From contig JBEGTL010000178.1 of assembly GCA_041179425.1 (NCBI GenBank), forward strand, positions 1 to 13,777: DNA of 13,777 nucleotides. Reading direction: 5' to 3'. Source of the DNA: DASUME01 sp041179425. Its GTDB lineage: Bacteria; Myxococcota_A; Polyangia; Polyangiales; DASUME01. The stretch's first letter is position 1. Every line of letters starts with the position of its first letter. Both the position numbers and the translations under genes were made by a program. The notes beneath the pieces are model-generated. The model saw only the letters and a list, made by a program, of their open reading frames with translations, searched no databases and was not told where the DNA came from. This document shows positions 6,804 to 13,743 of the stretch, one piece after another.

Positions 6804-8294
6804 ATGGAGCGCGAAGTTACTCGCCGCGTGATTTTGATCGACCCCAACGACGCCACCCGCGAGGTGCTTGCCGCACGCCTGCGTGCGCAAGGCTACGACG
6901 TCGAACCGGTACCCGATGGCGCGAACGGCGCAGACCTCGCACTGTCGGAGCCGCCCTCGGCGGTCATCTCGGATCTCTGGCTGCCGAGCATCTCGGGCGT
7001 GCAGATCTGCCGCTTGCTGAAGTCCGAGCCGGCCACCGCGGAAGTGCCAGTCATCCTGCGCGGTGAGCGTGATGACCCCAAGAGCCGTTTCTGGGCAGAG
7101 CGCGCTGGCGCTGTCGCGTACGTCGCAAAGGGACGCATGGGGGACTTGGTGCGTGCATTGGGCAAGGCGACCGCGGCCGTGCGCAGCGGAGATGGGTTCT
7201 TCATGCAGCTGCCGAGCGGCACCATGGATATCCGCGATCGCATCGCACAACACCTCGACGCTGCGTTGTTCGACTCGGTGATCGCTGCCGAGGTGCGCGC
7301 GCTTGCCAACGCGGGCGAGTTTCATCAGCTGTTCGATCAGCTGTCGCAGGTGCTTTCGCAGCTGAATGCGTACCGCTGGCTCGCGCTCAGTACGCCGGCG
7401 CCCGCGCACTTTGCGCTGCACTGCCATCCCAAGCTGGCCGAGCAAGCAGAGCGCGAGGCGCGCGTGGCGCTGCTGGTCGACGACAAGCTCCCGCTGCTCT
7501 CCGTGCGCGACGAAGATGCACTGCACCTGACCACACCGAGCGACGCCATCATCTGGCCGATTCGTTTTGCCAACACCGAGGTCGGCACCATTGCGTTGTC
7601 CCCCTCACCGAGCGACGAAGAAGACGCGCACCGGTTGGTGCCGCTCGTCGCACGCGAGCTCGGGGGTGCGCTGCGCATGGCGGCGCTCGTCGAGGAGTCG
7701 CAGCGTCAGGCCTCCATCGACGTGCTGACGGGGCTCATGAATCGCCGCGCGTTTTTGCCTGCGATCCGGGGCGAGGTGGCTCGGGGTCGCCGCTACGGAC
7801 AGCGCCTGTCGGTGCTGCTCATCGACGTCGACCACTTCAAGCTCATCAACGACCGCTATGGCCACGCGGCAGGCGATCAGGTGCTGTCTGCGGTGGGCAA
7901 GCTGCTCGGTGAGACGCTGCGCAACACCGACTTTGCGGCTCGCTGGGGTGGCGAAGAGTTTGTGATCGCCCTCACCTGTACCGACCTCGAGGGTGGACGC
8001 ATCGTCGCCGAGCGCACCCGCGCCGCCATCGAGGCGTTGATGATCGATGACGGCAACGGAACACGCATTCCGGTCACGGCCTCGGTCGGACTTGCCTCGA
8101 TGATGCCGGAAGAGAACGTCGAGCAGCTGATGGATCGCTCCGACCGCGCCATGTACGCGGCCAAGTATGGCGGGCGCAACCGCGTCGGCGTCGACGACCC
8201 CGGCACCGTGCCCAAGCAGGCGAGCGAGGCGCCTGGCAAGGTGCTCTCCGCGCCACCCGCAGCGACCCCGCGCACGGTCAAGCAGCTGTCCTGA
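6804..8294 (+). CDS. REC-GAF-GGDEF response regulator, probable diguanylate cyclase
   Basis: This 496-residue protein would make cyclic di-GMP from two GTP. Residues about 8-125 are a receiver domain with phospho-acceptor D57 (ISDLWLPSISG) and a conserved lysine in YVAKGR. The usual second acidic residue is proline (D13-P14), and Arg replaces the Ser/Thr switch residue in VILRGE. Residues about 170-300 look like a divergent GAF domain. The GGDEF domain (about 305-465) has DVLTGLMNRR, DVDHFKLINDRYGHAAGD, GGEEF (382-386) and SDRAMYAAKYGGRNRV, so it should be active. An inhibitory I-site RxxD (R373-D376) lies five residues before GGEEF, indicating product feedback. The last 30 residues are disordered-looking. 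ATG 6804 is chosen because it directly precedes the receiver domain; in-frame GTGs at 6801 and 6729 are alternatives, and none has a good ribosome binding site. Confidence 0.93.
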   Translation: MEREVTRRVILIDPNDATREVLAARLRAQGYDVEPVPDGANGADLALSEPPSAVISDLWLPSISGVQICRLLKSEPATAEVPVILRGERDDPKSRFWAERAGAVAYVAKGRMGDLVRALGKATAAVRSGDGFFMQLPSGTMDIRDRIAQHLDAALFDSVIAAEVRALANAGEFHQLFDQLSQVLSQLNAYRWLALSTPAPAHFALHCHPKLAEQAEREARVALLVDDKLPLLSVRDEDALHLTTPSDAIIWPIRFANTEVGTIALSPSPSDEEDAHRLVPLVARELGGALRMAALVEESQRQASIDVLTGLMNRRAFLPAIRGEVARGRRYGQRLSVLLIDVDHFKLINDRYGHAAGDQVLSAVGKLLGETLRNTDFAARWGGEEFVIALTCTDLEGGRIVAERTRAAIEALMIDDGNGTRIPVTASVGLASMMPEENVEQLMDRSDRAMYAAKYGGRNRVGVDDPGTVPKQASEAPGKVLSAPPAATPRTVKQLS

Positions 8295-8326
8295 GCAGAG
8301 GCGCACCACGCTGCTACATTCGTTCG

Positions 8327-8947
8327 ATGGTGCGCGTGAAGGTGTGTGGTGTGACGTCGGTCGACGATGCAAGCATGTGCGTCGAGGCGGGTGTCGACGC
8401 GATTGGGCTCAACTTCTGGCCCCGCTCGGTGCGTCGGGCCGAGCTCGCGGTCGCGCGCGAGATCGTGGCTGCGCACAAGGGACGTGTCGTGTTCGTGGGG
8501 GTCTTCGTCGACGCGACCGAAGCGGAGATCGCGCGTACCATCGAGCAAGTCGGGCTCGACTGCGTGCAGCTACACGGCGACGAGCCACCAGAGCTGGTTC
8601 AGCGCTTCTTGCCGCACGCTTACAAGGCGCTGCGCGTGCGTGGAGAGTCCCCGCTCGCCCTCGTGCGCAGCTACCCGGGAGAGTACATCCTGCTCGACGC
8701 CTACGTACCGGGCGTGCCGGGAGGGACCGGGGCCGTGTTCGACTGGACGCTCGCGCGTGAGGTTGCGCTCGAGCGCAAGCTGACGCTCGCTGGGGGGCTG
8801 ACTGCAGACAACGTAGCGGCTGCGGTGCGAACAGTAAGGCCTTACTGTGTGGATACGGCGAGCGGGGTCGAGTCCGGGCCGGGAGTGAAGAGTCGAGAGC
8901 TGGTCGCCCGCTTCGTCTCTGAGGCTCGCGGGGCCTTCTCTTCGTAA
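8327..8947 (+). CDS. trpF: Phosphoribosylanthranilate isomerase
   Basis: TrpF converts N-(5'-phosphoribosyl)anthranilate to the 1-deoxyribulose phosphate form, the third step of tryptophan synthesis. The 206-residue single (beta-alpha)8 barrel has the normal length. Catalytic C7 lies in VKVCGVT and catalytic D124 in YILLDAYVPG. Further family motifs are LNFWPRSVR (28-36), VGVFVD, VQLHGDE (80-86), PGGTGAVFDW, LAGGLTADNV and the phosphate-binding DTASGVESGPGVKS. It starts 32 bases after the diguanylate cyclase gene without a strong ribosome binding site. trpC is not fused to it and is absent from the window. trpB follows only after a 509-base gap, which is unusual for a trp cluster. Confidence 0.96.
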   Translation: MVRVKVCGVTSVDDASMCVEAGVDAIGLNFWPRSVRRAELAVAREIVAAHKGRVVFVGVFVDATEAEIARTIEQVGLDCVQLHGDEPPELVQRFLPHAYKALRVRGESPLALVRSYPGEYILLDAYVPGVPGGTGAVFDWTLAREVALERKLTLAGGLTADNVAAAVRTVRPYCVDTASGVESGPGVKSRELVARFVSEARGAFSS

Positions 8948-8964
8948 GATCTTTTCGGAGTTTT

Positions 8965-9231
8965 CGAGCACGAGTACGTGCACGAGCACGAGCACGTGCA
9001 CGTGCACGTGCACGAGAGACAACGAGCCCGAGCACGTGGACGAACACGTGTCCGCGTGGTCGGGCGTAGGCTGGCTGGCCCCGACGGGGAGGTCGGCCTG
9101 CGGGCTCCCCGCGAGGCTGCCGAGCGGACGTGTTCGTTGACGGGCTCGTGCACCTTGTCTCTCGTGCACCTTGTCTCTCGTGCACGTTGACGTGCTCGTT
9201 GACGTGCTCGTGGTCGTGGTCGTGGTCGTGG
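8965..9231. repeat. Long imperfect inverted repeat between trpF and trpB
   Basis: The left arm (8965-9055) and right arm (9124-9231) are degenerate inverted copies around a 68-base centre. The best-matching blocks are GTGCACGAGAGACAA (9008-9022) against TTGTCTCTCGTGCAC (9155-9169, with a second copy at 9171-9185), CGAGCCCG (9023-9030) against CGGGCTCG (9141-9148), CGAACACG (9041-9048) against CGTGTTCG (9129-9136), and TCCGC against GCGGA. The outer parts of both arms consist of CACGAG and CACGTG hexamers. The GC-rich centre has its own GGGGAG/CTCCCC pairing (9087-9110). Transcribed, it could fold into a very long hairpin. No transposase or target-site duplication was recognised. Confidence 0.85.
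9145..9231 (+). repeat. Nested tandem repeats of 16, 12 and 6 bases
   Basis: Three tandem arrays follow one another. CTCGTGCACCTTGTCT occurs 2.6 times (9145-9185), GTTGACGTGCTC twice (9186-9209) and GTGGTC 3.7 times (9210-9231). Copies are identical within each array, so they are recent or kept uniform. They form the right arm of the larger inverted repeat and are likely to vary in copy number between strains. Confidence 0.9.
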
Positions 9232-9258
9232 AAGGGTTCGGGGTTCCATGGGAAGTGA
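9199..9258 (+). CDS. Candidate tryptophan-rich leader peptide upstream of trpB
   Basis: From TTG 9199 this frame reads MTCSWSWSWSWKGSGFHGK and stops at TGA 9256. Four Trp codons alternate with Ser codons, about 200 bases before trpB. In-frame starts further up (TTG 9187, GTG 9148, GTG 9130) would lengthen it. Trp-rich leader peptides control trp operons by ribosome stalling in enteric bacteria, and here the stop codon lies in the 5' arm of a strong hairpin. Against it: no Shine-Dalgarno sequence is visible, the starts are non-ATG, and the Trp-Ser run is simply one frame of the GTGGTC repeat. Translation is therefore a hypothesis. Confidence 0.3.
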   Translation: MTCSWSWSWSWKGSGFHGK

Positions 9259-9302
9259 GCTAGGGGGTTGACGCCCCGGGGAGCTTCGCTCATCTTCCCT
9301 GG
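9246..9302 (+). promoter_or_regulatory. Strong bulged hairpin in the trpB leader
   Basis: CCA-t-GGGAAG-TGAGC (9246-9260) pairs with GCTCA-t-CTTCCC-TGG (9288-9302), giving 14 pairs with two single-base bulges. The loop itself can fold by GGGG/CCCC pairing and includes the palindrome CCCCGGGG (9274-9281). Its 5' arm contains the stop codon of the Trp-rich frame, so a ribosome reaching that stop would prevent folding. A TTGACG at 9268 within the loop could alternatively be a -35 element, with a poor CATCTT 17 bases later. Confidence 0.55.
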
Positions 9303-9330
9303 GTGACTCTCGCCCTCTCAGCTCGGTTTT

Positions 9331-9356
9331 GGTGGCTCCGCTAACGCGGGGTCCCT
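9331..9356 (+). promoter_or_regulatory. T-box-like hairpin in the trpB leader
   Basis: GGTGGCTCCGC, a TAAC loop, then GCGGGGTCCCT resembles the antiterminator of T-box leaders (AGGGUGGNACCGCG with a downstream GUCCCU). Nine of the 13 fixed consensus positions agree. The variable base is C, which would pair with G73 of tRNA-Trp. As an ordinary hairpin, GGCTCCGC (9334-9341) pairs with GCGGGG-t-CC (9346-9354). Differences from a true T-box are U for A after UGGC, three extra G before UCCC, and no recognisable Stem I. This may be convergent chance. Confidence 0.25.
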
Positions 9357-9378
9357 TTCAGCCATCAGCTGCGAGTCC

Positions 9379-9408
9379 ATGCCCCGTCTCATCCGAGCGG
9401 GGCATTTT
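9379..9408 (+). terminator. Terminator-like hairpin before trpB, possible attenuator
   Basis: ATGCCCCG (9379-9386) pairs with CGGGGCAT (9398-9405), with a further CTC/GAG pairing around the loop ATCC. Four T (9405-9408) end the structure. It lies 49 bases before the trpB start, the place of an attenuator. GCGGGGT (9346-9352) can pair instead with GCCCCGT (9381-9387), which would break this stem, so the leader has two exclusive folds. The T-run is short, so efficiency is uncertain. Confidence 0.5.
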
Positions 9409-9456
9409 GCGTTGCACACAAGAGGTCCCGCTCTCGTCCCCGAGAAAAGGATCGTC

Positions 9457-10719
9457 ATGTCTGCCTCGCCCCCTTTCCAAGAGCACTTTCCGCAGGCTGG
9501 CCCGTGCGCTACCCCTGGCGGCATGGAACCTTCGTTGCCCGGCCGCTTTGGCCCTTACGGTGGCCGCTTCGTCGCCGAGACTCTGATGCCCGCGCTCGAT
9601 GAGCTCGACCTGGCGTACCGCGCTGCCCGCGCCGACGCCGCGTTCGAGGCCGAGCGGCTGGCCTTGCTGCGCGACTACGTGGGTCGCGAGACCCCCCTGT
9701 ACCTCGCCGAGCGGCTGTCCGCGGCTGTGGGCACGCGTATCTGGCTCAAACGCGAAGACCTGTGCCACACCGGTGCGCACAAGATCAACAACACCATCGG
9801 TCAGGTGTTGCTCGCCAAAAAGATGGGCAAGCCGCGCGTGATCGCCGAGACCGGAGCAGGTCAGCACGGCGTCGCCACGGCCACCGCGTGCGCGCTGATG
9901 GGCCTCAAGTGCGAGGTCTTCATGGGCGAAGAAGACGTCAAGCGGCAGGCGCCCAACGTGGTGCGCATGCACTTGCTCGGCGCCAAGGTGCACCCCGTCA
10001 GCTCGGGCTCGCGCACGCTCAAAGACGCCATGAACGAGGCGATGCGCGACTGGGTCACGCACGTGGAGACCACGTACTACTGCGTCGGCAGCGCCGCGGG
10101 TCCGCACCCTTACCCCAGCATCGTGCGCGACTTTCAAGCCGTCATCGGCGACGAGGCCAAGGTTCAGCTGCAGGCCGCGCGCGGCAAGCTGCCCGATGCC
10201 GTCGTCGCCTGCGTGGGCGGCGGCAGCAACGCGATCGGCGCATTCGCGGCCTTTTTGGACGATCCATCCGTCGAGCTCATCGGTGTAGAAGCAGCCGGCG
10301 AGGGCATCGCCTCGGGCCGCCACGCAGCCACGTTGACCGAGGGCAAGATCGGTGTGCTGCACGGCATGAAGAGCATCGTGCTGCAGGATGCCGACGGTCA
10401 GGTGCAAGAAGCTCACTCCATCAGCGCCGGGCTCGACTACCCGAGCGTTGGTCCACAGCACGCTCACCTGCGCGACCTCGCGCGCGCCAAGTACGTGTCG
10501 GTGACGGACAGTCAGGCCATCGAGGGCTTTCAGCTGCTGGCTCGCACCGAGGGCATCCTGGCCGCGCTCGAGTCGAGCCACGCCATCGCGTACTTGTCCA
10601 CGCTGGGCAAGCGGCTCGGACCGGACAAAGACGTCATCGTCTGCCTGAGCGGTCGAGGCGACAAAGACATGGAGACCATTGTGCGTGTGGTCGACGCCGC
10701 GAAGGTGGTGCCGCAATGA
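9457..10719 (+). CDS. trpB: Tryptophan synthase beta subunit
   Basis: TrpB condenses indole with serine using pyridoxal phosphate, in an alpha2-beta2 complex with TrpA. The 420-residue product matches the TrpB1 type. PLP lysine K109 sits in HTGAHKINN, followed by ETGAGQHGVA (substrate carboxylate loop), GGGSNAIG (PLP phosphate), EAAGEG, the alpha-contact region GLDYPSVGPQHA and the C-terminal SGRGDKDM. ATG 9457 is chosen because AAGGA (9447-9451) precedes it at proper spacing. An ATG at 9379 is in frame but lies in the terminator-like hairpin and would add 26 non-homologous-looking residues. ATG 9523 is a shorter alternative without a ribosome binding site. The stop overlaps trpA by four bases. 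Confidence 0.97.
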   Translation: MSASPPFQEHFPQAGPCATPGGMEPSLPGRFGPYGGRFVAETLMPALDELDLAYRAARADAAFEAERLALLRDYVGRETPLYLAERLSAAVGTRIWLKREDLCHTGAHKINNTIGQVLLAKKMGKPRVIAETGAGQHGVATATACALMGLKCEVFMGEEDVKRQAPNVVRMHLLGAKVHPVSSGSRTLKDAMNEAMRDWVTHVETTYYCVGSAAGPHPYPSIVRDFQAVIGDEAKVQLQAARGKLPDAVVACVGGGSNAIGAFAAFLDDPSVELIGVEAAGEGIASGRHAATLTEGKIGVLHGMKSIVLQDADGQVQEAHSISAGLDYPSVGPQHAHLRDLARAKYVSVTDSQAIEGFQLLARTEGILAALESSHAIAYLSTLGKRLGPDKDVIVCLSGRGDKDMETIVRVVDAAKVVPQ

Positions 10720-11513
10720 GTAGGCTCAGCGACACCTTCGTGCGCACGAAAGGTGAGGGACGCGCGGCCCTGGTGGCGTACTTCTGCGCCGGCGACCCCA
10801 ACCCCGAGACCACGGTCGAGGTGTGCGTCACGGCCGCCGAAGAGGGCGCCGACATCATCGAGCTCGGCATGCCGTTCAGCGATCCCGCGGCCGATGGCGT
10901 GGCGATTCAGCGCGCAAGCGAGCGCGCGCTGCGCGGCGGCATGAGTCTGCGCAAGACGCTCGAGGTGGCGCGGGCCATTCGGGCTCGCTCGCCGGTGCCG
11001 CTGGTGCTGTTCGGCTACTACAACCCCATCCTCGCGTACGGCGAAGAAGCGCTCAGTCGCGACGCCGCGGCCGCCGGCATCGACGGTCTGCTCGTGGTCG
11101 ATCTGCCACCCGAAGAGTGCGCCTCGCTGCGCACGCCCGCCAATCGGAGCGGACTCGCGTTCGTGCCACTGGTCGCGCCCACGAGCTCACCCAAACGTGT
11201 CGAGCTCGCCGCGCAGGTGGCCGATGCGTTCATTTACTACGTCTCGCTCACCGGCGTCACCGGTGCCCTGAGCGCCGATTTCGACGTGGCGGGCAAACGT
11301 GCGCGAGACATCAAAGAGCGCACCAACAAGCCCGTGGTGGTCGGCTTCGGCGTCAACACGGGTGCCGACGTCAAAAAGCTGGCCGGCTACGTCGACGGCG
11401 TGGTGGTGGGCAGCGCCCTGGTCCGCGCGGTCGAACAAAGTAAGGATCGCGCGGGCGCCGTGAGTGCGGTGCGCACGCTGGTCAAAGACCTGGCTTCGGG
11501 CCTCCGCGGCTGA
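10716..11513 (+). CDS. trpA: Tryptophan synthase alpha subunit
   Basis: TrpA cleaves indole-3-glycerol phosphate to indole and glyceraldehyde 3-phosphate and channels indole to TrpB. The 265-residue (beta-alpha)8 barrel has catalytic E49 (IIELGMPFSDP) and D60 (AADG) at exactly the numbering of the enteric enzyme. It also has FGYYNPI, the VVDLPPEE loop, YYVSLTGVTGA (alpha-L6 region) and the phosphate-binding GFGVNTG and VVGSALV. Its ATG overlaps the trpB TGA, so the subunits are translationally coupled, which fits their one-to-one complex. The next gene is on the other strand, with its stop nine bases away. I see no clear terminator between the two. Confidence 0.97.
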   Translation: MSRLSDTFVRTKGEGRAALVAYFCAGDPNPETTVEVCVTAAEEGADIIELGMPFSDPAADGVAIQRASERALRGGMSLRKTLEVARAIRARSPVPLVLFGYYNPILAYGEEALSRDAAAAGIDGLLVVDLPPEECASLRTPANRSGLAFVPLVAPTSSPKRVELAAQVADAFIYYVSLTGVTGALSADFDVAGKRARDIKERTNKPVVVGFGVNTGADVKKLAGYVDGVVVGSALVRAVEQSKDRAGAVSAVRTLVKDLASGLRG

Positions 11514-11522
11514 AGCTCGCGC

Positions 11523-12227
11523 TCAGAAGCTGCCGCCGAAGCCAGAGACGAGCGCCGTCGACCCTCGCGCGTCTTTCATCCACGCCAGTGTGGGCGTGAG
11601 GCGTAGCGAGGTGGTGGTGGTCGTGGCGGCGGCCTGACGGTGCCGCTTGGCTTGGCCTTCGATGATGCCCGTGATGATGCCCAGGCCTGCGCCGGAGATC
11701 ACACCGATGGCAGCGCCGAACAGCACGTGCTCGGGTTCTTTGTTGAGGGCCGCCGAGATGCCGCCACTGATCGCCCCGATCAGCGCACCAAAGCCCGCAC
11801 CGGCCGCCAGATCGCGCGCGACGAAGCGGCCCCCTGGCGCGCCTGCCTTGTCCGCGAACCCGAGTGAGAGCCCGAGGCCTGCACCCGCCAGCGCGCCGAT
11901 CCCGATGCCCAGGCCGACGGCGCGCCAGTCGCTCTTTTTCCAGCCGTCACGCCGGCCTGCGATGTAGCCGCCGCCGGCACCGGCCGCCGCGCCCGCGAGC
12001 AAGCCCTGGTAGGCGCTGTCGAAGATGGAGGGACCGTCGCCTTCAGGTGCCTGCACGTTGGTCTGCTGCACCACCTGAGCCTGCGTCGACTGCGCGGAAA
12101 AAACGGCCGCCAATAGCAAGACGAGCGCGGCCGCCCGCGCGGCTCGCCCAGCCCTCTGCACGGCGCGCGGTGCTCGTGTGCGCGCGCGAAGCATCGGCAG
12201 CGAGCGAACAACTCTCTCGAGACGCAT
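11523..12227 (-). CDS. Exported glycine-zipper protein of unknown function
   Basis: The 234-residue product starts at ATG 12227, directly behind a perfect GGAGG; an upstream in-frame start would lack this. The N-terminus is a long Arg-rich region and a hydrophobic core (AAALVLLLAAVFSA, 32-45), with likely cleavage after TQA at residue 50. Four hydrophobic Gly/Ala-rich segments follow (about 76-91, 103-123, 140-161, 169-189) with GxxxG-like spacing, for example VGLGIGIGALAGAGLGLSLGF, typical of glycine-zipper membrane hairpins. A basic, Thr-rich link leads to a C-terminus (LRLTPTLAWM to VSGFGGSF) that ends in Phe, as outer-membrane strands often do. Location in the envelope is inferred; no enzymatic motif is visible. 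It converges on trpA but is unlikely to be related to it. Confidence 0.85.
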   Translation of the reverse strand: MRLERVVRSLPMLRARTRAPRAVQRAGRAARAAALVLLLAAVFSAQSTQAQVVQQTNVQAPEGDGPSIFDSAYQGLLAGAAAGAGGGYIAGRRDGWKKSDWRAVGLGIGIGALAGAGLGLSLGFADKAGAPGGRFVARDLAAGAGFGALIGAISGGISAALNKEPEHVLFGAAIGVISGAGLGIITGIIEGQAKRHRQAAATTTTTSLRLTPTLAWMKDARGSTALVSGFGGSF

Positions 12228-12537
12228 GAGACCTCCTTGTCGACCCTCTGTCAGACAAGGTAGACGCGCTCTCTGTGAGCGCACGAGGGAAAGCTGAACC
12301 TGGGTTGATCACGCAAGACTGTGACGCGCTGCGACAAGTTGGTGCGCGCGCCGTTCGTGGCCTGGGACAGCGCAATTTGCCGAGCGTGCCACAGCTGTCG
12401 ACCCTCGCAGACCGATGACCATTTTGCGGCGAAGATGAGCGCATGGCGCAACCTCGCGCGCTGGCCATGTCGGCTTCGATGTGCGATGAGCGGACTGTCT
12501 GCAAGCGCGGCGCGTCTGCGCACAGGAGCGAGCGAAC
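12228..12537. other. 310-base divergent intergenic region
   Basis: This stretch separates the glycine-zipper gene from the acyl-CoA dehydrogenase gene and should hold both promoters. Apart from the hairpin near its left end I see no convincing -35/-10 pair. A TTGATCA at 12305-12311 shares the TTGAT half of the palindrome upstream of the FadR-like gene, but no second half-site follows. Open frames here are short and unconvincing. Confidence 0.4.
12232..12260 (-). promoter_or_regulatory. Hairpin overlapping the Shine-Dalgarno of the glycine-zipper gene
   Basis: In the minus-strand transcript CCTTGTC (12260-12254) can pair with GACAAGG (12241-12235) around a 12-base loop. The second arm runs into the AAGGAGG ribosome binding site, so its first half would be hidden in the stem. 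Regulation of translation is inferred from the geometry only. Confidence 0.4.
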
Positions 12538-13743
12538 ATGAGTGACGTCGAGAGCTTTCGACGCGACCTGAGAGCCTTCTTGGAGCGCGAGCTGCCCGAG
12601 AAACTCGGCGAGCTGCCCCCCAACACAGCAGAGTTTTGGGGGGGCCAAAAGCCTGATCTTCCCCACCCCAATTCCGCGCGCTACTGCGAGCTGATGGCCG
12701 AGCGTGGTCTGACGGCTCCGCTTTGGCCTAAAGAGTACGGCGGCGGTGGCCTCGACAAGCAGCAGGCCAAGGTGCTGCAAGACGAGCTCAAACGTCTGCA
12801 GCTGCCCCCTCCGCTGGTGGGCTTTGGTCTGGTCATGATCGGGCCGACCCTGCTGCAGTACGGCTCCGACGACCAAAAACGCGAGCACCTGCCCAAGATC
12901 GTGCGCGGGCAGATCCGCTGGGTGCAGGGCTACTCCGAGCCCAACGCGGGCAGCGACTTGGCGGCCGTCGCCACGTCGGCACGCTTCGAGGGCGACGAGC
13001 TCGTCCTCAACGGCCAGAAGGTGTGGACCAGCTACGGCGAGAAGGGCGACTGGATGTTCGCGCTGGTGCGCACCGACGCGCACGTCAAAAAGCAGGAGGG
13101 CATCACCTTCTTGCTGCTCGACATGCACCAGCCCGGCGTCGAGACGCGCCCCATCAAGCTCATCAGCGGTTCCTCGCCGTTCTGCGAGACGTTCTTCACC
13201 GACGCTCGCGCGCACTCCAAAAACATCATCTACGGCCTGGGCAAGGGCTGGACGGTGGCCAAGGCGCTGCTCGGTCACGAGCGGAACATGATCGGCGACG
13301 TGTTCGGCACCAGCGTCACCTCGCGCCGCAAGGGCGGCGAGAAAAACGTGCTGGCCGAGCTCGCGCGCGACTACATCGGTGACCGCAACGGTCAGGTCGC
13401 AGACCCTGTCGTGCGCGACCGCGTCACGCAGATCAGCATGGACGAGCGCGTCTTCGCGCTCACCATGCAGCGGTCTGCAGACAACCTCAAAGCGGGCCAT
13501 CGTCCCGGCGCCGAGTCGTCCATCTTCAAGATCTACGGCACCGAGCTCAACCAGCGTCGGCACGAGCTCATGCTCGCCATCCGCGGCCCGCAGGCGCTGG
13601 GCTGGGAAGGTCCGGGCTTCGACGACAAAGAGCTCGCGCAGACGCGCGACTGGCTGCGCTCGCGCGGCAACACCATCGAGGGCGGGACCAGCGAGGTTCA
13701 GCTCAACATCATCGCCAAGCACGTGCTCGACCTGCCGGACTAG
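12538..13743 (+). CDS. Acyl-CoA dehydrogenase, FadE family
   Basis: The 401-residue flavoprotein would oxidise an acyl-CoA to the trans-2-enoyl-CoA, passing electrons to an electron-transfer flavoprotein. The N-terminal helical domain (about 1-125) has LTAPLWPKEYGGGG. The central beta domain has the FAD/substrate signature GYSEPNAGSDLA (131-142) and GQKVWTSYGE (159-168). The C-terminal helical domain ends in RGNTIEGGTSEVQLNIIAKHVLDLP, with E381 as the likely catalytic base. Length and motifs are complete. AGGAG (12524-12528) precedes the ATG. The closest style is the FadE group of actinobacteria and proteobacteria, some of which act on sterol or branched substrates; the substrate cannot be read here. 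Regulation by the FadR-like protein seven kilobases away is possible but unproven. Confidence 0.95.
   Translation: MSDVESFRRDLRAFLERELPEKLGELPPNTAEFWGGQKPDLPHPNSARYCELMAERGLTAPLWPKEYGGGGLDKQQAKVLQDELKRLQLPPPLVGFGLVMIGPTLLQYGSDDQKREHLPKIVRGQIRWVQGYSEPNAGSDLAAVATSARFEGDELVLNGQKVWTSYGEKGDWMFALVRTDAHVKKQEGITFLLLDMHQPGVETRPIKLISGSSPFCETFFTDARAHSKNIIYGLGKGWTVAKALLGHERNMIGDVFGTSVTSRRKGGEKNVLAELARDYIGDRNGQVADPVVRDRVTQISMDERVFALTMQRSADNLKAGHRPGAESSIFKIYGTELNQRRHELMLAIRGPQALGWEGPGFDDKELAQTRDWLRSRGNTIEGGTSEVQLNIIAKHVLDLPD

Noticed and set aside
8978..9190. His-rich frame MHEHEHVHVHVHE that looks like a metal-binding peptide.
   Set aside because: It is a direct reading of the CACGAG/CACGTG hexamer repeats, the rest is Arg-rich, and there is no ribosome binding site.
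8965..9231. Repeat array considered as a CRISPR.
   Set aside because: Units are 6 to 16 bases without unique spacers of constant length, and no cas genes are present.
8409..9293. Minus-strand frame of 294 codons starting with a His-Asp-rich stretch.
   Set aside because: It runs through the repeat array and then antisense to trpF; the remainder is Arg/Pro-rich, a typical GC-rich shadow frame.
9379..9456. Earlier in-frame ATG for trpB.
   Set aside because: It lies inside the terminator-like hairpin, lacks a ribosome binding site and adds 26 residues unlike TrpB N-termini; ATG 9457 has AAGGA in front.
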